64,000 nt of DNA, taken from assembly GCF_027460265.1 (NCBI RefSeq), contig NZ_JAPZBC010000001.1, positions 6,209,001-6,273,000 on the forward strand, written 5' to 3'. Of the stretch, positions 34,020-43,856 are shown one piece after another. The notes under the pieces were generated by a model. That model did not search any database and had not been told where the DNA came from. It saw only the letters and a list, made by a program, of their open reading frames with translations. This DNA comes from Streptomyces sp. WMMC940 (GTDB taxonomy: Bacteria; Actinomycetota; Actinomycetes; Streptomycetales; Streptomycetaceae). How positions within the stretch are numbered: position 1 is the stretch's first letter; every line of letters begins with the position of its first letter. Position numbers and translations under genes: made by a program.

Positions 34020-34197
34020 GGGCGCGAGATTACTGGCCACGGCCCCACCCGGAGCGACCCTGTGGACAACTCGCCCGCGAAGCCGTCACCGGGCCACCCC
34101 TGACGTGACGCCGTCACCCGCGCTAGAGTCCGCGACAAGGACGTTACTCGTCGGTAAATCGGACATCCGAAGCACACGGAGCGGTAAGGGGAGCGGT

Positions 34198-35247
34198 ATG
34201 CGGCTGGGCATCAACCTCGGCTACTGGGGCGCGGGCATGGACGGCGACAACCTCGCCGTCGCCCAGGAGGCGGACCGCCTCGGCTACGACGTCTGCTGGG
34301 CCGCCGAAGCGTACGGCTCCGACGCGCCGACGGTCCTCTCCTGGGTCGCCGCCCAGACCGAGAGCATCGACGTGGGCTCCGCGATCCTCCAGATCCCCGC
34401 CCGCCAGCCGGCGATGACGGCGATGACCGCCGCCACCCTGGACTCGCTCTCCGGCGGCCGGTTCCGCCTCGGCCTCGGCGTCTCGGGGCCGCAGGTGTCG
34501 GAGGGCTGGTACGGCGTCAAGTTCGACAAGCCCCTCGCCCGCACCCGCGAGTACGTCGAGATCGTCCGCAAGGCGATGACCCGCGAGCGCCTGACGTACG
34601 AAGGCGAGCACTGGACGCTCCCGCTCCCCGGCGGTCCGGGCAAGCCCATCAAGCTCACCGTCCACCCCGAGCGCGAGCGCATCCCGCTGTACATCGCCGC
34701 CATCGGTCCCAAGAACCTGGAGCAGACAGGCGAGATCGCCGACGGCGCGCTGCTGATCTTCCCCTCGGCCGAGCACCTCGAGGACACCGCGCTCCGGTAC
34801 ATCCGCGCGGGCCGCGAGAAGGTCGGGAAGACGATGGACGGCTTCGACGTCTGCCCCACGGTGCCGCTCGCGGTCGGTGACGACGTCCGGGCCCTCGCCG
34901 ACACGTTCCGCCCGTACACGGCGCTCTACGTCGGCGGGATGGGCAGCCGCAAGCAGAACTTCTACAACCAGCTGGCCCAGCGCATGGGCTACGAGAAGGA
35001 AGCCGTGGAGATCCAGGACAAGTACCTCTCCGGGGACAAGGCCGGCGCGGCGGCGGCCGTGCCGCACGAGCTGATCGACTCCACCGCCCTGCTGGGCACC
35101 GTCGACCGGATCGCGGACCGCATGCGGGCCTACGCCGCCGCCGGCGTGACCACCCTGACCCTCGCCCCGGCCGGCTTCACCCTGGACGAGCGGCTGACCG
35201 CCCTGCGGGTCGGTACCGAGGCCCTGGAGCGCGCCGGACTCGCGTAA
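34198..35247 (+). CDS. LLM-class F420-dependent oxidoreductase
   Basis: A 349-aa luciferase-like TIM barrel. MRLGINLGYWGAGMDGDN, GYDVCWAAEAYGSDAPTVLSWVAAQTE, IDVGSAILQIPARQPAMTAMTAATLDSLSGGRFRLGLGVSGPQVSEGWYG are all typical of the actinobacterial F420-dependent group. GGGGAG precedes the ATG, and a TAGAGT -10-like box lies ~70 bp upstream. It uses reduced or oxidised F420 on an unknown substrate. It stands alone, divergent from the aldo/keto reductase. Confidence 0.87.
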   Translation: MRLGINLGYWGAGMDGDNLAVAQEADRLGYDVCWAAEAYGSDAPTVLSWVAAQTESIDVGSAILQIPARQPAMTAMTAATLDSLSGGRFRLGLGVSGPQVSEGWYGVKFDKPLARTREYVEIVRKAMTRERLTYEGEHWTLPLPGGPGKPIKLTVHPERERIPLYIAAIGPKNLEQTGEIADGALLIFPSAEHLEDTALRYIRAGREKVGKTMDGFDVCPTVPLAVGDDVRALADTFRPYTALYVGGMGSRKQNFYNQLAQRMGYEKEAVEIQDKYLSGDKAGAAAAVPHELIDSTALLGTVDRIADRMRAYAAAGVTTLTLAPAGFTLDERLTALRVGTEALERAGLA

Positions 35248-35251
35248 CGGG

Positions 35252-35280
35252 CCGCCGGGCGGGCCGGACCCGCCCGGCGG
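35252..35280 (+). terminator. Terminator after LLM oxidoreductase
   Basis: CCGCCGGGCGGG and CCCGCCCGGCGG form a 12-bp stem with a ccgga loop, directly after the stop. Confidence 0.7.
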
Positions 35281-35668
35281 TGCACGGCCCGAACCGTGGC
35301 CGGCCCTCCCTCCGGCCGGAGGCCGCCGGTCACCAGCCGTCCGCCGCGGGCGGCGCCGGACATGCCTGCGGCCGTGGTGGGGGCTCGGGGTCATCCCCGC
35401 CACGGCCGTCACGAGGTCTAACGTCTCACCCCGTCCTCGGTCACGCCCCGGACGCGGTGCATCGGCGAGATTCCGGCGTCGGGCGTGGTCGCCACCGGTC
35501 CGCGCCCGCCGGGCGCCTCCGGCGGGCGACGCCCTTCCACCTGCCGAGGTCCGGTATGCCCCTGTACTCCTTCTTTCGGCGGAGTCGCCCCGCTCACCTG
35601 TTGCCTGTCGGTCCGGTCCGCATTTGACTCGTTCTCTGCGGACGCCCGTCGCCCACGGGGTGCCTCAC
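35281..35668. other. Non-coding stretch
   Basis: About 390 bp between the terminator and the ribosome site of the ferritin-like gene. Local dyads are present (CCGGCCGGAGGCCGCCGG-like), but no gene or clear promoter could be assigned. Confidence 0.5.
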
Positions 35669-35681
35669 GGAGGTGGCAGTG

Positions 35682-36467
35682 ATGCTCTCGGCCCGAAGCC
35701 TTTTCCAGGAAATCCTCGAGAACGACGATTCGTACCAGCTCTTCTGTTCGATCGCGGCCAGCGGCGAGGCCCAGGGCGGCTGGGAGAACGGCCGTATCGC
35801 CGCGCTCGTGCCCGACTCCATGCGGGCGCTCGCGCCGAAGATCACCCGGCACGGCGCGGACGAGGACAAGCACGGCCGGATCTTCAACGCCCTGCTCAAG
35901 AAGCGGGGCCTGGACCCGGTCGACGTCCCGCCCGAGACCGACTACACGATGCTCCTGGAGCAGCAGGGGATCGGACTGGCCCACGAGAAGCTGCGCCGCG
36001 ACGAACGGCTCACCGAGCGGGACATCGTCGTCTACCTCTCGCACAGCCGGGTCACCGAGCAGCGCGCCGCCGACCAGATGGACATGCTGGTGAGGTTCTT
36101 CGGCGACCACCCCGAGGTGGGCAGGGCCGTGAAGCAGATCTGCAACGACGAGGACAACCACCTCGCCTACTGCCACGAGGAACTGCTCCGCCTCGCCCGC
36201 GCCGGGCACGGCCGCGCCATCCAGGGCACGCTGCGCGAGTGCGCCCTCACCGAGATCGCCGTCCACCGGGACGTCAGCCTCGCGGTCATGTCCCACATGG
36301 GGCGGATCCTGAACTGGCCCAGAGCCAAGTCGGCGGTGCTCGCCGGCGGTATCCACGCGATGTACGCCTTCGAGCGCGCCGGCGGCTGGCGGCGCATGGT
36401 CACGCTCAGGATGCCGGAGCGCCGCGACGCCCTCGGCGGTCCCGCGACCACGGCCCCCGTCGTCTGA
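35682..36467 (+). CDS. Ferritin-like domain protein
   Basis: A 261-aa helical-bundle protein. The metal-ligand pattern is visible as HGADEDKHGRIF (about 50-61) and ICNDEDNHLAYCHEEL (about 150-165), with further Glu in the first helix, so a di-iron centre is likely. The ATG at 35682 is 8 nt after GGAGG; GTG codons at 35673 and 35679 are alternatives. Members of this group are widespread in streptomycetes without a known reaction. It ends convergent with corA. Confidence 0.78.
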   Translation: MLSARSLFQEILENDDSYQLFCSIAASGEAQGGWENGRIAALVPDSMRALAPKITRHGADEDKHGRIFNALLKKRGLDPVDVPPETDYTMLLEQQGIGLAHEKLRRDERLTERDIVVYLSHSRVTEQRAADQMDMLVRFFGDHPEVGRAVKQICNDEDNHLAYCHEELLRLARAGHGRAIQGTLRECALTEIAVHRDVSLAVMSHMGRILNWPRAKSAVLAGGIHAMYAFERAGGWRRMVTLRMPERRDALGGPATTAPVV

Positions 36468-36608
36468 GGCCCGGCAGGGCATGGAGCCGATGCCGGTGAC
36501 CTCGCGGCGCTCCGCGCCGGCCGTCCGCACGTCGTTCCGGGCCGTCCGCGTGCGAGAGCCGCCGGGCCACCACGGGCGCGGGCGCACCGGGCAGCGCACC
36601 CGAGGGCT

Positions 36609-36628
36609 GTCCCGCGGGATCGCGGGAC
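36609..36628. terminator. Terminator between ferritin-like gene and corA
   Basis: GTCCCGCG-ggat-CGCGGGAC hairpin just downstream of the corA stop, usable from both strands. Confidence 0.6.
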
Positions 36629-36633
36629 GGTCG

Positions 36634-37623
36634 TCAGAGCCAGCCGCGGCGCTTGAAGAGCCGGTGCAGCCCGTACACCACGAGGACCATCAGGGCGATC
36701 GCGGCCGGATAGCCCCACTTCCAGGTCAGCTCGGGCATGTGCTCGAAGTTCATCCCGTAGACGCCGGCGACCAGCGTCGGCACCGCCGCCATGGCGGCCC
36801 AGGCGGAGATCTTGCGCATGTCGTCGTTCTGCCGCACGCCCGTCTGCGCGAGGTGGGCGGACAGCACGTCGGACAACAGCCGGTCCAGTCCGTCCACCTG
36901 CTCGTTGGCACGCGTCAGATGGTCGTTGACGTCGCGGAAGAACGGCTGGGAGTGCTCGTCCACGAAAGGCACCGACGCACCGGCGAGCTTGGCCATCGGC
37001 GCGGCCAGCGGCCCGGTCGCCCGCCGGAACTCGAGCACCTGCCGCTTGAAGCCGTAGATCTTGGCAGCCGTGTGCCGGGTGTCGCCGGCGGGAGCGAAGA
37101 CGGCGGCCTCCAGCTCCTCCAGATCCACCTGGAGCTCGGCGGCCACCTCGATGTAGCGGTCCACGACCGCGTCGCTGACGGCGTACAGCACGGTCGTCGG
37201 CCCGTGTCGCAGGACGTCCGGGTCGGCCTCCAGCCTCCGTCGCACCGCCCCGAGGGGCGCTGCCTCGCCGTGCCGCACCGTCACGACGAAGCAGTCGCCG
37301 ACGAAGACCATCACCTCGTCGGCACTGACCGTGTCCGACTCCGGCTCGTACACGACGGGCTTGAGGACCACGAACAGCGAGTCGTCGTAGATCTCCAGCT
37401 TGGGCCGCTGATGGGCCTTGAGGGCGTCCTCGACCGCCAGCGGGTGCAGCCCGAACTCACTGCTGACACGGTCGAACTCCTCTTCGTTCGGCTCGTGCAG
37501 CCCGATCCACAGGAACGTGTTCCCGGACGTACGGGCCAGTGCGAGCGCGTCGGAGAGGTCCTCGGGGCCCTCGGTCCGGCGGCCGTCCCGGTAGATGGCG
37601 CAGTCCACGATCACGGCGCGCAT
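36634..37623 (-). CDS. corA: CorA-family Mg2+/Co2+ transporter
   Basis: A 329-aa channel. A large N-terminal cytoplasmic domain (from MRAVIVDCAIYRDGRR) with a long stalk helix leads to two C-terminal membrane helices with the selectivity motif YGMNFEHMPEL. The positively charged C-terminus (FKRRGWL) is typical. The ATG at 37623 removes a leader that is not part of the family. It is divergent from the phosphatase gene. Ion preference between Mg2+, Co2+ and Zn2+ is not certain. Confidence 0.9.
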   Translation of the reverse strand: MRAVIVDCAIYRDGRRTEGPEDLSDALALARTSGNTFLWIGLHEPNEEEFDRVSSEFGLHPLAVEDALKAHQRPKLEIYDDSLFVVLKPVVYEPESDTVSADEVMVFVGDCFVVTVRHGEAAPLGAVRRRLEADPDVLRHGPTTVLYAVSDAVVDRYIEVAAELQVDLEELEAAVFAPAGDTRHTAAKIYGFKRQVLEFRRATGPLAAPMAKLAGASVPFVDEHSQPFFRDVNDHLTRANEQVDGLDRLLSDVLSAHLAQTGVRQNDDMRKISAWAAMAAVPTLVAGVYGMNFEHMPELTWKWGYPAAIALMVLVVYGLHRLFKRRGWL

Positions 37624-37754
37624 TCTGCCGCCCCCGCGCCCCGCGCGCACCTCGGCGGCGCGAACCGTCGGGCGCACCGCTCACCTCGCGCGGAGGGAAC
37701 GCCGGACGAGCCGCCCGGCGAGCGACGCACCACCCGGGCTCCCCGAACACGTCC

Positions 37755-37768
37755 TAGGCTGGCCGGCA
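37755..37768 (+). promoter_or_regulatory. Probable leaderless promoter
   Basis: A TAGGCT -10 box begins 13 nt before the ATG at 37768; no ribosome site is present. Confidence 0.5.
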
Positions 37769-38475
37769 TGGCCACGCTGATCCTCGTACGCCACGGACGG
37801 TCCACCGCCAACACCGCGGGGGTGCTCGCCGGCTGGACGCCGGGCATCGCCCTCGACGAGCGCGGCACCGCGCAGGCGTCCGCCCTGCCCGCGCGGCTCG
37901 CCGGGCTGCCCCTCGCGGCCGCCGTCACCAGTCCGCTGCAGCGCTGCCGGGAGACCCTGCAGCCGCTGCTCGACGCACGGCCGGGCCTCCCGCTCCACGG
38001 CGACGAGCGGATCGGCGAGTGCCACTACGGAGAGTGGTCCGGCCGCAAGCTGACGGAACTCGCCGGGGAGCCGTTGATGGAGGTCGTCCAGCGGCACCCG
38101 TCCACGGCCGCCTTCCCCGGCGGCGAGTCGATGCGGGCCATGCAGGGCCGGGCCGTCGACGCGGTGCGTGACTGGAACGCCCGGATCGAGCGGGAGCACG
38201 GCGAGGACGCCGTGTACGTGATGTGCTCCCACGGCGACGTCATCAAGTCCGTCGTGGCGGACGCCCTCGGCATGCACCTCGACCTCTTCCAGCGGATCCA
38301 CGTCGAACCGTGCTCGGTGACGGCGATCCGCTACACCCGTCTGCGGCCGTTCCTGCTGAGGCTCGGCGACACGGGTGACCTGGACTCCCTCCGGCCGCGC
38401 GAGAACGTGAACGAGCCCCGTGAGGGCGGGGCGGACGGGTCGGCGGTGGTCGGCGGCGGCGCGGGCGCACCGTGA
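37768..38475 (+). CDS. Histidine phosphatase (phosphoglycerate mutase-like)
   Basis: A 235-aa branch-1 histidine phosphatase. The phosphoacceptor is His in LVRHGRSTAN (6-15). Conserved Arg is in SPLQRCRETL, the acid residue in GECHYGEW, and the second His in MCSHGDVIKSV. The last ~35 residues are a Gly/Asp/Glu-rich tail. The TIGR-type 'MSMEG_4193' phosphomutase-like subgroup sits in this place next to DUF3090 and mshC in many actinomycetes, hinting at a shared pathway. Substrate unknown. Start appears leaderless. Confidence 0.85.
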   Translation: MATLILVRHGRSTANTAGVLAGWTPGIALDERGTAQASALPARLAGLPLAAAVTSPLQRCRETLQPLLDARPGLPLHGDERIGECHYGEWSGRKLTELAGEPLMEVVQRHPSTAAFPGGESMRAMQGRAVDAVRDWNARIEREHGEDAVYVMCSHGDVIKSVVADALGMHLDLFQRIHVEPCSVTAIRYTRLRPFLLRLGDTGDLDSLRPRENVNEPREGGADGSAVVGGGAGAP

Positions 38476-38560
38476 TCGCCGGGCGCAGTAGGGTGGACGG
38501 GCCGAACCCCGGAAGCCCGCTTCCGGCACCGAAGATCCTCTGAATCCAAGGGAGCAGGAC

Positions 38561-39151
38561 GTGACCCGTCAGGTGTTCCTGTACGACCCGCCGGAGCGTT
38601 TCGTGGCCGGCACGGTCGGGCTGCCTGGACGTCGTACGTTCTTCCTGCAGGCTTCCGCAGGGGGGCGGGTGACCAGCGTCGCCCTGGAGAAGACCCAGGT
38701 GGCCGCGCTCGCCGAGCGGATCGACGAGCTGCTCGACGAGGTGGTGCGGCGCACCGGGGGCAACGCCCCCGTCCCCGCCGTCGCCCCCACGGACATCGCC
38801 GACACGGCGCCGCTGGACGCGCCCGTCGAGGAGGAGTTCCGGGTCGGGACGATGGCGCTGGCCTGGGACGGCGAGGAACAGCGCATGATCGTCGAGGCCC
38901 AGGCCCTGGTGGAGCTGGACGCGGACTCCGAGGAGGACCTCGCGGAGGCCGAGGAACGGCTGTTGCAGGACGAGGAGAACGGTCCGCCGATGTTGCGCGT
39001 GCGGCTGTCCGGCGCGCAGGCGAGGGCCTTCGCCAAGCGCGCGCTGGACGTCGTCAACGCGGGCCGGCCGCCGTGCCCGCTGTGCAGCCTGCCGCTCGAC
39101 CCGGAGGGACACGTATGCCCGCGCCAGAACGGATACCGCCGCGGAGCGTGA
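38561..39151 (+). CDS. DUF3090 protein
   Basis: A 196-aa actinobacterial protein beginning with GTG after GGGAGCAGG. It starts TRQVFLYDPPERFVAGTVGLPGRRTFFLQA and ends with a probable zinc site, [20 protein letters not shown] (Cys/Cys and His/Cys). The middle is acidic. The 3' end overlaps the SCO1664-family gene by 37 bp, so the two are made together. Position between a phosphatase and mshC is conserved, but no function is known. Confidence 0.85.
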   Translation: MTRQVFLYDPPERFVAGTVGLPGRRTFFLQASAGGRVTSVALEKTQVAALAERIDELLDEVVRRTGGNAPVPAVAPTDIADTAPLDAPVEEEFRVGTMALAWDGEEQRMIVEAQALVELDADSEEDLAEAEERLLQDEENGPPMLRVRLSGAQARAFAKRALDVVNAGRPPCPLCSLPLDPEGHVCPRQNGYRRGA

Positions 39152-39945
39152 CCGCGCACGACGGGCACCTGGAACTCCTCACCCGGGGCGGGATCACCGT
39201 GCGCGGCCGTATCCGCGAGGCGTCCAACGCCGCGCTGTACTGCACCGTGGCCCTCGACGGCCGGGAGGCGCACTGCGTCTACAAGCCCGTCGCCGGCGAG
39301 CGCCCGCTGTGGGACTTCCCCGACGGCACGCTGGCCCGGCGCGAGGTGGCCGCGTACGAGCTGTCCGAGGCCACCGGATGGGGGCTGGTGCCACCCACCG
39401 TGCTCCGTGACGGTCCGTACGGTGAGGGCATGTGCCAGCTGTGGATCGAGGCCGATCCGGAGCAGTCCCTCCTCGCCCTCGTCGACGGCGACGAACCGGA
39501 GGACGGCTGGAAGGCGGTCGGCCTCGCGGAGGTGGGGGAGGGGCGCACGGCGCTCCTGGTGCACGCGGACGACCCCCGGTTGCGCCGGCTGGCCGTGCTC
39601 GACGCGGTCATCAACAACGGCGACCGCAAGGGCGGGCATCTGCTCCCCGCTCCGGACGGACGCCTGTACGCGATCGACCACGGTGTCACGTTCCACGTGG
39701 AGGACCGGCTGAGGACCCTGCTGTGGGGCTGGGCGGGGGAGCCGCTGACGGAGGAGGCCCTGTCCGTCCTGGAGGACCTGGACGCATCCCTGGACGAGGG
39801 GTCACCACTGGCCGGGCGGCTGTCCGAGCTGATCACCCGGGGCGAGACGGCCGCCCTGCGGGGCAGGGTAAGGGCGCTGCGCACCGGCGCCCGCCACCCG
39901 CAGCCGGCGGGCAACTGGCCCGCGATCCCCTGGCCGCCCGTGTAG
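39115..39945 (+). CDS. SCO1664-family protein (PI3/4-kinase-like fold)
   Basis: A 276-aa protein of the TIGR03843/SCO1664 family. Visible are [30 protein letters not shown] and [13 protein letters not shown] with the following YAIDHGVTF. The NNGDRKxGHLL and IDHG motifs resemble the catalytic loop and metal motif of PI3/PI4-kinase-like (HipA/FAM20-like) enzymes, so a phosphotransferase role is plausible but unproven. The ATG at 39115 follows GGAGGGA and lies inside the DUF3090 gene. mshC follows after ~320 bp. Confidence 0.82.
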   Translation: MPAPERIPPRSVTAHDGHLELLTRGGITVRGRIREASNAALYCTVALDGREAHCVYKPVAGERPLWDFPDGTLARREVAAYELSEATGWGLVPPTVLRDGPYGEGMCQLWIEADPEQSLLALVDGDEPEDGWKAVGLAEVGEGRTALLVHADDPRLRRLAVLDAVINNGDRKGGHLLPAPDGRLYAIDHGVTFHVEDRLRTLLWGWAGEPLTEEALSVLEDLDASLDEGSPLAGRLSELITRGETAALRGRVRALRTGARHPQPAGNWPAIPWPPV

Positions 39946-40250
39946 CACCCGCGTGGCGGGCCGGGACCCCCACGGGTGGGACCAGGACACCCGGGCCGGC
40001 CCGGCACGGCTCTCCCGGATGCCGTCGTCACGCGTCCGGCCGCGTGCGCGACGCGGCGCGGGCGGCCGAGTGGCCGATGCCACGCGTCGGCCCGGGCGCC
40101 GGTGCGCCCGGCCCGTCCGAGTGCCGGTGCGCCCGGGAGGGCCGGGGCACCGGCCCACTGCTGCCGTTACCCCCACGGCAGGGGCAGGCGCAAGAGCGCC
40201 CAACCGGCCGAGAGAGGGCGTCCGGTTCGTATCCGGAACATGCATCCGGT
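39946..40250. other. Non-coding stretch before mshC
   Basis: About 305 bp of GC-rich sequence with no supported gene. The mshC promoter is at its right end. Confidence 0.5.
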
Positions 40251-40263
40251 TACGCTCATGACA
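40251..40263 (+). promoter_or_regulatory. Probable leaderless promoter of mshC
   Basis: TACGCT begins 12 nt before the mshC ATG; there is no ribosome site. Transcription would start on the start codon. Confidence 0.5.
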
Positions 40264-41492
40264 TGCATGCCTGGCCCGCTTCCGAGGTCCCCGCCCTGCC
40301 CGGCAAGGGCCGCGACCTCCGGATCCACGACACCGCGACCGGCGGCCGCGTCACCCTCGCCCCCGGTCCCGTCGCCCGTATCTACGTCTGCGGCATCACC
40401 CCGTACGACGCGACCCACATCGGTCACGCGGCGACCTACAACGCGTTCGACCTCGTCCAGCGCGTGTGGCTCGACACCAAGCGGCAGGTTCACTACGTCC
40501 AGAACGTCACCGACGTGGACGACCCGCTGCTGGAGCGCGCCCAGCGCGACGGCCAGGACTGGACCGAGCTCGCGGAGCGGGAGACCGCCCTGTTCCGCGA
40601 GGACATGACCGCGCTGCGGATGCTGCCCCCGAGGCACTACATCGGCGCCGTCGAGGCCATCCCGGGAATCGTTCCGCTCGTCGAGCGGCTCCGCGACGCG
40701 GGTGCCGCGTACGAACTCGACGGCGACGTCTACTTCTCCGTCGAGTCCGACCCCCACTTCGGCGGGGTGTCGCACTACGACGCGGAGGCGATGCGCGCGC
40801 TGTCCGCGGAGCGCGGCGGCGACCCCGACCGCGCCGGCAAGAAGAACCCGCTCGACCCGATGCTGTGGATGGCCGCCCGGGACGGGGAGCCGAGCTGGGA
40901 CGGCGGCAGCCTCGGGCGCGGCCGGCCCGGGTGGCACATCGAGTGCGTGGCCATCGCCCTCGACCATCTCGGCATGGGCTTCGACGTGCAGGGAGGCGGC
41001 TCCGATCTCGCCTTCCCGCACCACGAGATGGGCGCCTCGCACGCCCAGGTCCTCACCGGTGAGCACCCGTTCGCCCAGGCCTATGTGCACGCCGGCATGG
41101 TCGCCCTGCACGGCGAGAAGATGTCCAAGTCCAAGGGCAACCTCGTCTTCGTCTCCGCGCTGCGCCGTGACGGCGTGGACCCGGCCGCCATCCGGCTGGC
41201 GCTGCTGGCGCACCACTACCGTGCCGACTGGGAGTGGACCGACGAGGTCCTCCAGGAGGCCGTGGACCGCGTCGGCCGCTGGCGCGCGGCGGTCTCCCGG
41301 CCCGACGGGCCCTCAGCCGACGCGCTCGTCGAGGAGATCCGTGCCGCCCTGGCCGACGACCTGGACGCTCCGGCGGCGCTCGCCGCCGTGGACCGCTGGG
41401 CCGAGGCCCAGCGCGCCGAGGGCGGTGCGGACGAGGGTGCGCCCGGCCTGGTGTCGCGCGCCGTGGACGCCCTGCTGGGTGTCGCCCTGTAA
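40263..41492 (+). CDS. mshC: L-cysteine:GlcN-Ins ligase of mycothiol synthesis
   Basis: A 409-aa ATP-dependent ligase joining L-cysteine to 1-D-myo-inosityl 2-amino-2-deoxy-glucopyranoside, the third-stage step of mycothiol synthesis. It resembles cysteinyl-tRNA synthetase: Cys43 zinc ligand in [13 protein letters not shown] at 52-55, and KMSKS at ~286-290. It lacks the C-terminal anticodon-binding domain, which separates it from CysS. The [19 protein letters not shown] block is also typical. A very strong terminator follows. Mycothiol made here serves MscR at 23.6 kb. Confidence 0.93.
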   Translation: MHAWPASEVPALPGKGRDLRIHDTATGGRVTLAPGPVARIYVCGITPYDATHIGHAATYNAFDLVQRVWLDTKRQVHYVQNVTDVDDPLLERAQRDGQDWTELAERETALFREDMTALRMLPPRHYIGAVEAIPGIVPLVERLRDAGAAYELDGDVYFSVESDPHFGGVSHYDAEAMRALSAERGGDPDRAGKKNPLDPMLWMAARDGEPSWDGGSLGRGRPGWHIECVAIALDHLGMGFDVQGGGSDLAFPHHEMGASHAQVLTGEHPFAQAYVHAGMVALHGEKMSKSKGNLVFVSALRRDGVDPAAIRLALLAHHYRADWEWTDEVLQEAVDRVGRWRAAVSRPDGPSADALVEEIRAALADDLDAPAALAAVDRWAEAQRAEGGADEGAPGLVSRAVDALLGVAL

Positions 41493-41525
41493 TCCGGACA
41501 CGAGCCGGGGAACCGCCCCGGTGGA

Positions 41526-41567
41526 CCGGTCGCCTCCCGGACCCGTGAGGGTCCGGGAGGCGACCGG
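41526..41567 (+). terminator. Terminator after mshC
   Basis: A 19-bp perfect stem (CCGGTCGCCTCCCGGACCC and complement) with a GTGA loop, 33 bp after the stop; TTTT follows some 10 bp later. Confidence 0.8.
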
Positions 41568-41912
41568 GAGGCGACCGTTTTCCGTCCACGGCGCAGCGGA
41601 GTCGGCGGAATCGGACCCGGAGGACACGGCGCCGGGGCCGTCCGTCCCCGGTGCCGTGTCCTCCGCAGCGGCGGGGCAGGCACCGGGCGCCGGCACAGCG
41701 GGGAACACCGACGGCTCCGCGTCCGGTGACCACGCGGTCCGGACGGCGGCGGCCCGCTTCCGCTGCGGCTGACGGGTCCGCGTGAGTCCGGCGGTGCCGG
41801 CGGGACGGCCGGACCGGAACGGGAACGCGCGAGCGGGTGGCCGGTTTTCGGCACCACCCGCCCGCGCGCTGCGTACGTCGCCACCAGGAGCCTCGGCGGA
41901 GCTTCCGAGGCG
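41568..41912. other. Non-coding stretch
   Basis: About 345 bp between the mshC terminator and the convergent PAC2 gene stop. No supported gene or RNA seen. Confidence 0.5.
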
Positions 41913-42995
41913 TCAGTCCTCCGAGGACTCCGGGGAATCGGGCGACTCGGGGGACTCGGGGGACTCGGGAGGAGGACCCGACGGCCCGGTGGAGCCGGAC
42001 GACCCGTCCCTCGCGGAGTCGTCGTCCTCGGACCCGTCCGTCCCGTGCTCGGCGCGCTGCGGCTTCGGCGGCTTCGTCCGTCCGCCCGCGGTGTCCCGCA
42101 GGTACGAGCCGTCCCCGGCCTCCGTGGCATGACCGCCCGGCCCCTGCCCGGGGCCGCCGTCACGACGGCGCAGATAGCGCTCGAACTCCCGGGCGATGGC
42201 CTCGCCGGACGCCTCGGGCAGTTCGGCGGTGTCCCTGGCCTCCTCCAGCGTCTGCACGTACTCCGCCACCTCGCTGTCCTCGGAGGCGAGTTGGTCCACG
42301 CCGAGCTGCCAGGCCCGTGCGTCCTCGGCCAGTTCGCCGAGCGGGATGCGGAGGTCGATGAGGTCCTCGAGCCGGTTCAGCAGCGCCAGTGTCGCCTTCG
42401 GGTTCGGCGGCTGGGAGACGTAGTGCGGCACGGCGGCCCACAGCGACACGGCCGGGACCCCGGCGTGGGTGCAGGCCTCCTGGAGGATGCCGACGATGCC
42501 GGTCGGGCCCTCGTAGCGGGTCTCCTCCAGGTCCATCGTCCTGGCCAGATCCGGATCCGAGGTGACACCGCTCACCGGTACGGGCCGCGTGTGCGGGGTG
42601 TCGCCGAGCAGCGCGCCCAGGATCACCACCATCTCGACGCCCAGTTCGTGGGCGAAGCCCAGCAACTCGTTGCAGAACGAGCGCCAGCGCATCGACGGCT
42701 CGATCCCGCGGACCAGCACCAGATCGCGGGGCTTCTCCCCGCCGACCCGCACCACGGAGAGCCGTGTCGTGGGCCAGGTGATCTTCCGCACCCCGCCGTC
42801 CAGCCACACCGTGGGACGGTTGACCTGGAAGTCGTAGTAGTCCTCGGCGTCGAGCGCCGCGAACACCTCGCCCTTCCACTCGCGGTCCAGGTGCGCGACC
42901 GCGGTGGACGCGGCGTCGCCGGCGTCGTTCCAGCCCTCGAACGCGGCCACCATGACCGGGTCGATCAGCTCGGGAACCCCCTCGAGCTCGATCAC
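41913..42995 (-). CDS. PAC2-family protein (probable ParJ)
   Basis: A 360-aa protein. Residues 1-275 form a PAC2 (proteasome-assembly-chaperone-like) domain: VIELEGVPELIDPVMVAAFEGWNDAGDAASTAVAHL, LVRGIEPSMRWRSFCNELLGFAHELGVEMVVILGALLGDTPHTRPVPV and AAVPHYVSQPPNPKATLALLNRLEDL. The tail (about 275-360) is disordered, ending in Ser-Pro-Glu repeats. By position next to mshC it matches S. coelicolor SCO1662, reported as the ParA-interacting ParJ; that link is from memory. The GTG start has AAGGAGG upstream. Confidence 0.82.
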   Translation of the reverse strand: MIELEGVPELIDPVMVAAFEGWNDAGDAASTAVAHLDREWKGEVFAALDAEDYYDFQVNRPTVWLDGGVRKITWPTTRLSVVRVGGEKPRDLVLVRGIEPSMRWRSFCNELLGFAHELGVEMVVILGALLGDTPHTRPVPVSGVTSDPDLARTMDLEETRYEGPTGIVGILQEACTHAGVPAVSLWAAVPHYVSQPPNPKATLALLNRLEDLIDLRIPLGELAEDARAWQLGVDQLASEDSEVAEYVQTLEEARDTAELPEASGEAIAREFERYLRRRDGGPGQGPGGHATEAGDGSYLRDTAGGRTKPPKPQRAEHGTDGSEDDDSARDGSSGSTGPSGPPPESPESPESPDSPESSED

Positions 42996-43856
42996 CCAGG
43001 CCTCCTTCCGACGTTCCCTCTCGTACGCCCCAACCTTACGGCTTCGGGGGCGCCCGCCCGCAGTCCCCGTGCACGGCAGGGTGAACTTCCGTACGGCGGC
43101 GGCGCAGGCCGGAAGAACGGCAGTTCCGGCCGGAGAGCCGGCCGAGCCGTCACCGCGATCAGAGGAGGTGGACCCGGACCTCCGGCTCGCCACGACGCCT
43201 TCCGTCGGACGCCCGGGAGGTCCGACGTCCGACGGTGTGCGAGGCCGTGAGTGCGGAAGGGGCCGTCGCCGCCGGATCCGGGCAGAGCGAGCCGACGGCC
43301 GGCGCCGGCCACGAGGACGTACAACGGCTGGAAATCGATCGTGGCACGGCCGGATCGGCCGGCCTGCCACCTGCCGCCCGTTGCGTCGAGTACGTCGACC
43401 ACCTCCACGAACACGTCACGGACCCGCCGTGGTCCACCGGGGACACCACGTGGCACCAGGGGTACCCGGATTCTCCTCCCGCATGCGGCCCGGACCACCC
43501 GTCGCGCAGCGCTGCTCAGGCGGGCCCGTGCCGCGGGCCCGCGTGTCGCCTCCGAGGACGGGCGACCCACGGCGACGGCACGGGCTCCGAGGGCCGTCGA
43601 CGGATCCCGAGCGGAGCGATCGCCGTCGCCCCGCCGGTGATCCCCCCGTTCCGCACGCGGGGGAGACAGGGCCGGTCGAGGCGGGCGGCGGCGGGCAACG
43701 GGCCGCCACGGGACCGGCGCGCGGTGCGCGGCGGTACGACCCGGGCCGCCGCCGGGGCCCCGCCCTCCACCGGCCCGCCGTCCGCGGGCGCCGGCCGGCC
43801 CGGTGTCCCGGCCTGCGGTCCGGGCCCGGGCGCCCGCCGCGTCGGATGCGGTCCGG
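42996..43856. other. Non-coding stretch
   Basis: A ~860-bp gap between the PAC2 gene start and the FadR-type gene stop (same strand). Open frames on both strands are Arg/Pro/Gly-rich with no ribosome sites. A GCGGGCCCG/CGGGCCCGC hairpin lies at 43520-43542. A decayed gene cannot be excluded. Confidence 0.45.
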
